From the IMG/VR virus record IMGVR_UViG_3300036859_001052, positions 1 through 32,822 of that record: a stretch of DNA of 32,822 nucleotides. One strand, given 5' to 3'. Source of the DNA: a virus. Within the stretch, counting starts at the first letter, position 1. Every line of letters begins with the position of its first letter. A program made the position numbers and the translations under genes. The notes under the pieces are model-generated. The model was not told the origin of the DNA. It saw nothing but the letters and a program-made list of their open reading frames with translations, and did not search any database. This document shows, in pieces, positions 31,325 to 32,822 of this stretch.

Positions 31325-31506
31325 AATTTTGGTATCAATCAAAAATAGTTTGGTTTAACATCTTAATGACAATTGTTGACCTGGCATCATTTATAAGTAC
31401 CTTTCAGGGTGTTCCTGAGTGGCTTGTGGGTGTGTCAAGTATTGTGCACGGGGTAGGAAACATTATTTTGAGAATTTGGTTTACAGATACCATTATTAAG
31501 AGATAA
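31321..31506 (+). CDS. Holin-like small membrane protein
   Basis: A 61-residue protein, MKFWYQSKIVWFNIL then LASFIS and VSSIVHGVGNIILRIW, ending in a basic tail. The W.QSKIVWFN.L start and N.ILR.W end recur in small phage membrane proteins encoded after endolysins and usually called holins. Two weak hydrophobic spans fit a class II topology. Its last 11 bases overlap a minus-strand gene tail to tail. Confidence 0.65.
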   Translation: MKFWYQSKIVWFNILMTIVDLASFISTFQGVPEWLVGVSSIVHGVGNIILRIWFTDTIIKR

Positions 31507-31708
31507 TTTTAGCGTAATCTTTTCTTGCCTTCTTTGGCTCTTTACCTGTTTTTAATCTTTGATTCTCGCGGTCGAGCTGATCGAGGTACAAAGCGCATCT
31601 TTCTTCAAGTTCTTTATATTTCTCTTTACTCTTTTTAGAAGAAAAAAAGATAACAACTAATTGAATAGCTATTATGAGTAAGAGGATGAAAATAATTATT
31701 CCATCCAT
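31496..31708 (-). CDS. Membrane-anchored coiled-coil protein
   Basis: A 70-residue protein from ATG 31708 (MDGIIIFILL); an upstream ATG is possible but lies beyond a better-placed GGCAGG. A strong N-terminal span (residues 3-23) is followed by a charged coiled coil (KEKYKELEERCALYLDQLDRE) and a basic tail. No family recognised. It lies between lysis genes and integrase and has its own promoter, so it may be expressed in the lysogen. Confidence 0.55.
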   Translation of the reverse strand: MDGIIIFILLLIIAIQLVVIFFSSKKSKEKYKELEERCALYLDQLDRENQRLKTGKEPKKARKDYAKIIS

Positions 31709-31733
31709 AGCAAAACAAACCTGCCTATGTAAA

Positions 31734-31761
31734 ATATTACACATTTTATTGTAGTAGTCAA
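31734..31761 (-). promoter_or_regulatory. Minus-strand promoter for the coiled-coil membrane gene
   Basis: On the minus strand, TTGACT (31756-31761) and TAATAT (31734-31739) are 16 bases apart, and the start codon at 31708 lies about 25 bases downstream. It sits just after the integrase stop, so it is independent of the integrase. Confidence 0.5.
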
Positions 31762-31775
31762 ATATTAAATCTTCA

Positions 31776-32822
31776 TTAAAATACGATACGGTTTTTTAAC
31801 CTCACCTTGAAGCTGTACCCTTTTCCATTAAGTGGTGTAAGCTCAGGAGGACTAAAATCCCCATCATGTTCTAGTTCTTCTCTTATTTTTTCAAGCCAGC
31901 TTCTTAATCTATAAATTTTTTGCAAGGGTGTTAACGATTTTGCAAACATTGGATGATTTTTGGCAGCTTCAAACAAATCTTCATCATTAAAATCTGTATA
32001 ACCCATTGTTGTTTTTATATCTTTATGTCCAACAAGTTTACTTACTTCTGGTAGCGGAGTTTTACTGCGAAGATGTGCCATTATGTATGAGGCGCGAAGA
32101 TCGTGAATACGGGGAGCTTTGGTAATGCCGGCAAGTCTTAATCTTTTGTGCCAATCCTCCTCCATGCTAGTTGCTGATATTTTATTTCCTGCTGCTGAAG
32201 TAAAAGCCAGTTCTTCAGGGTTTTTCTTCTCAAGATGTATTTGCAGTTTAATAATTACGGAATTAGGAATCGGTACTTTTCTCCCTATCTTATTTTTAAC
32301 CTCAAAACCTGGCTTTCTCTCAATCTTTATATACCCATCATCTCCAAGGACTATATCGCATTTGCGAAGCGTCAAGCATTCATCAAGTCTGCATCCCGTT
32401 GCGGCAATCACCCACAAAGCAAGATTTCGATTTATATCAATTTCAGAGCCTTCCATTCCGAATCGTTTAGTATATGTAACTCTGGAAAATAAAATTTTTT
32501 CAATTTCATTTTGGCTTAAAATAACAGGTATTCTTTTTTCTTTAGGAAAGTAGCTTACTTTCTTAAGCAGATGTAGGTCTTTATTAAAATCACGCTCGTA
32601 AATATCAATAAGAGTAATAACGCGAATGTGGGTGTTGATGGAAACATTTACTAGTCCTTTTTCACGAAGATACTGGACATATTCTCCTACTGAATCTTGA
32701 GTTAATTTTCTTCGTCCCAACCATTTAAACAATAAATCATACCTAATTCTAGTATGCTTCATACTATTTTTAGATAGGTTTCGTTTTGTCACGCACCATG
32801 ATAGAAAGTCTTTCCTATCCAT
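31776..32822 (-). CDS. Tyrosine recombinase / phage integrase
   Basis: A 348-residue integrase whose ATG is the last codon of the window on the minus strand; a longer N-terminus cannot be excluded. The N-terminal core-binding (SAM-like) domain covers about residues 1-85. In the catalytic domain I see R145 (ATGCRLDECL), K182 in the beta-hairpin (NKIGRKVPIP), H240 and R243 (HDLRASY), H266 (LVGHKDIKTT) and nucleophile Y275 (MGYTD). All catalytic residues are present. It implies site-specific integration. Its attachment site is not identifiable here. Confidence 0.88.
   Translation of the reverse strand: MDRKDFLSWCVTKRNLSKNSMKHTRIRYDLLFKWLGRRKLTQDSVGEYVQYLREKGLVNVSINTHIRVITLIDIYERDFNKDLHLLKKVSYFPKEKRIPVILSQNEIEKILFSRVTYTKRFGMEGSEIDINRNLALWVIAATGCRLDECLTLRKCDIVLGDDGYIKIERKPGFEVKNKIGRKVPIPNSVIIKLQIHLEKKNPEELAFTSAAGNKISATSMEEDWHKRLRLAGITKAPRIHDLRASYIMAHLRSKTPLPEVSKLVGHKDIKTTMGYTDFNDEDLFEAAKNHPMFAKSLTPLQKIYRLRSWLEKIREELEHDGDFSPPELTPLNGKGYSFKVRLKNRIVF

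Overview
The window is most of a tailed, double-stranded DNA bacteriophage or prophage, probably a short-tailed (podovirus-like) one. A tyrosine integrase suggests it can integrate. The DNA is AT-rich and uses the standard bacterial code: UGA acts as a stop in many genes. No host gene is visible, so host identity is inference only. Several features resemble phages and genomes of Candidatus Patescibacteria, perhaps Microgenomates: Pro-Thr-rich membrane-anchored proteins, N4-gp56-type capsid neighbours, poor Shine-Dalgarno use and a decayed methyltransferase fragment. No marker gene proves this.

Layout: 1-5.5 kb is an early or DNA/RNA-metabolism block: an HTH/HNH protein, a HerA-like ATPase, a T4 Rnl1-type RNA ligase with a T4-Pnkp-type kinase-phosphatase (an RNA repair pair), and a Dam-type adenine methyltransferase. 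From 5.5 to 9.9 kb is the packaging block: small terminase, a large terminase split into separate ATPase and nuclease genes by two tiny Cys-rich genes, several very small genes, and a tRNA-Thr(UGU). From 9.9 to 16 kb are portal, scaffold-like protein, N4-gp56-type major capsid protein and head/connector proteins. From 16 to 28.7 kb are tail, appendage and internal virion proteins, including a protein with ten 18-residue repeats, a beta-helix tailspike and two very large virion proteins. From 28.7 to 29.8 kb three minus-strand membrane genes interrupt the late region (a moron-like cassette). From 29.9 to 31.5 kb is the lysis block: anchored coiled-coil protein, amidase, small membrane protein, holin-like protein. 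The minus-strand integrase ends the window.

The most striking signal is a repeated 5' leader that heads seven late transcription units, with eight copies because the capsid leader carries two in tandem. Most copies lie 6-9 bases after a -10 box. Each starts with a small covarying hairpin: GCU or GGU, a 5'-NA/A-3' internal loop, a 3-bp stem of any sequence, and an AAAUA or AAUUA loop. It is followed without a gap by an intrinsic-terminator-like hairpin and U-run, and then usually by a start codon 6-21 bases on without a Shine-Dalgarno. The 3' triplet of the first hairpin is also the base of the terminator stem, so the two structures compete. The elements precede portal, major capsid, connector, tail, internal virion and lysis genes, and none precedes early genes. 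This looks like a phage-wide late-gene attenuation or antitermination system that I cannot match to a described family.
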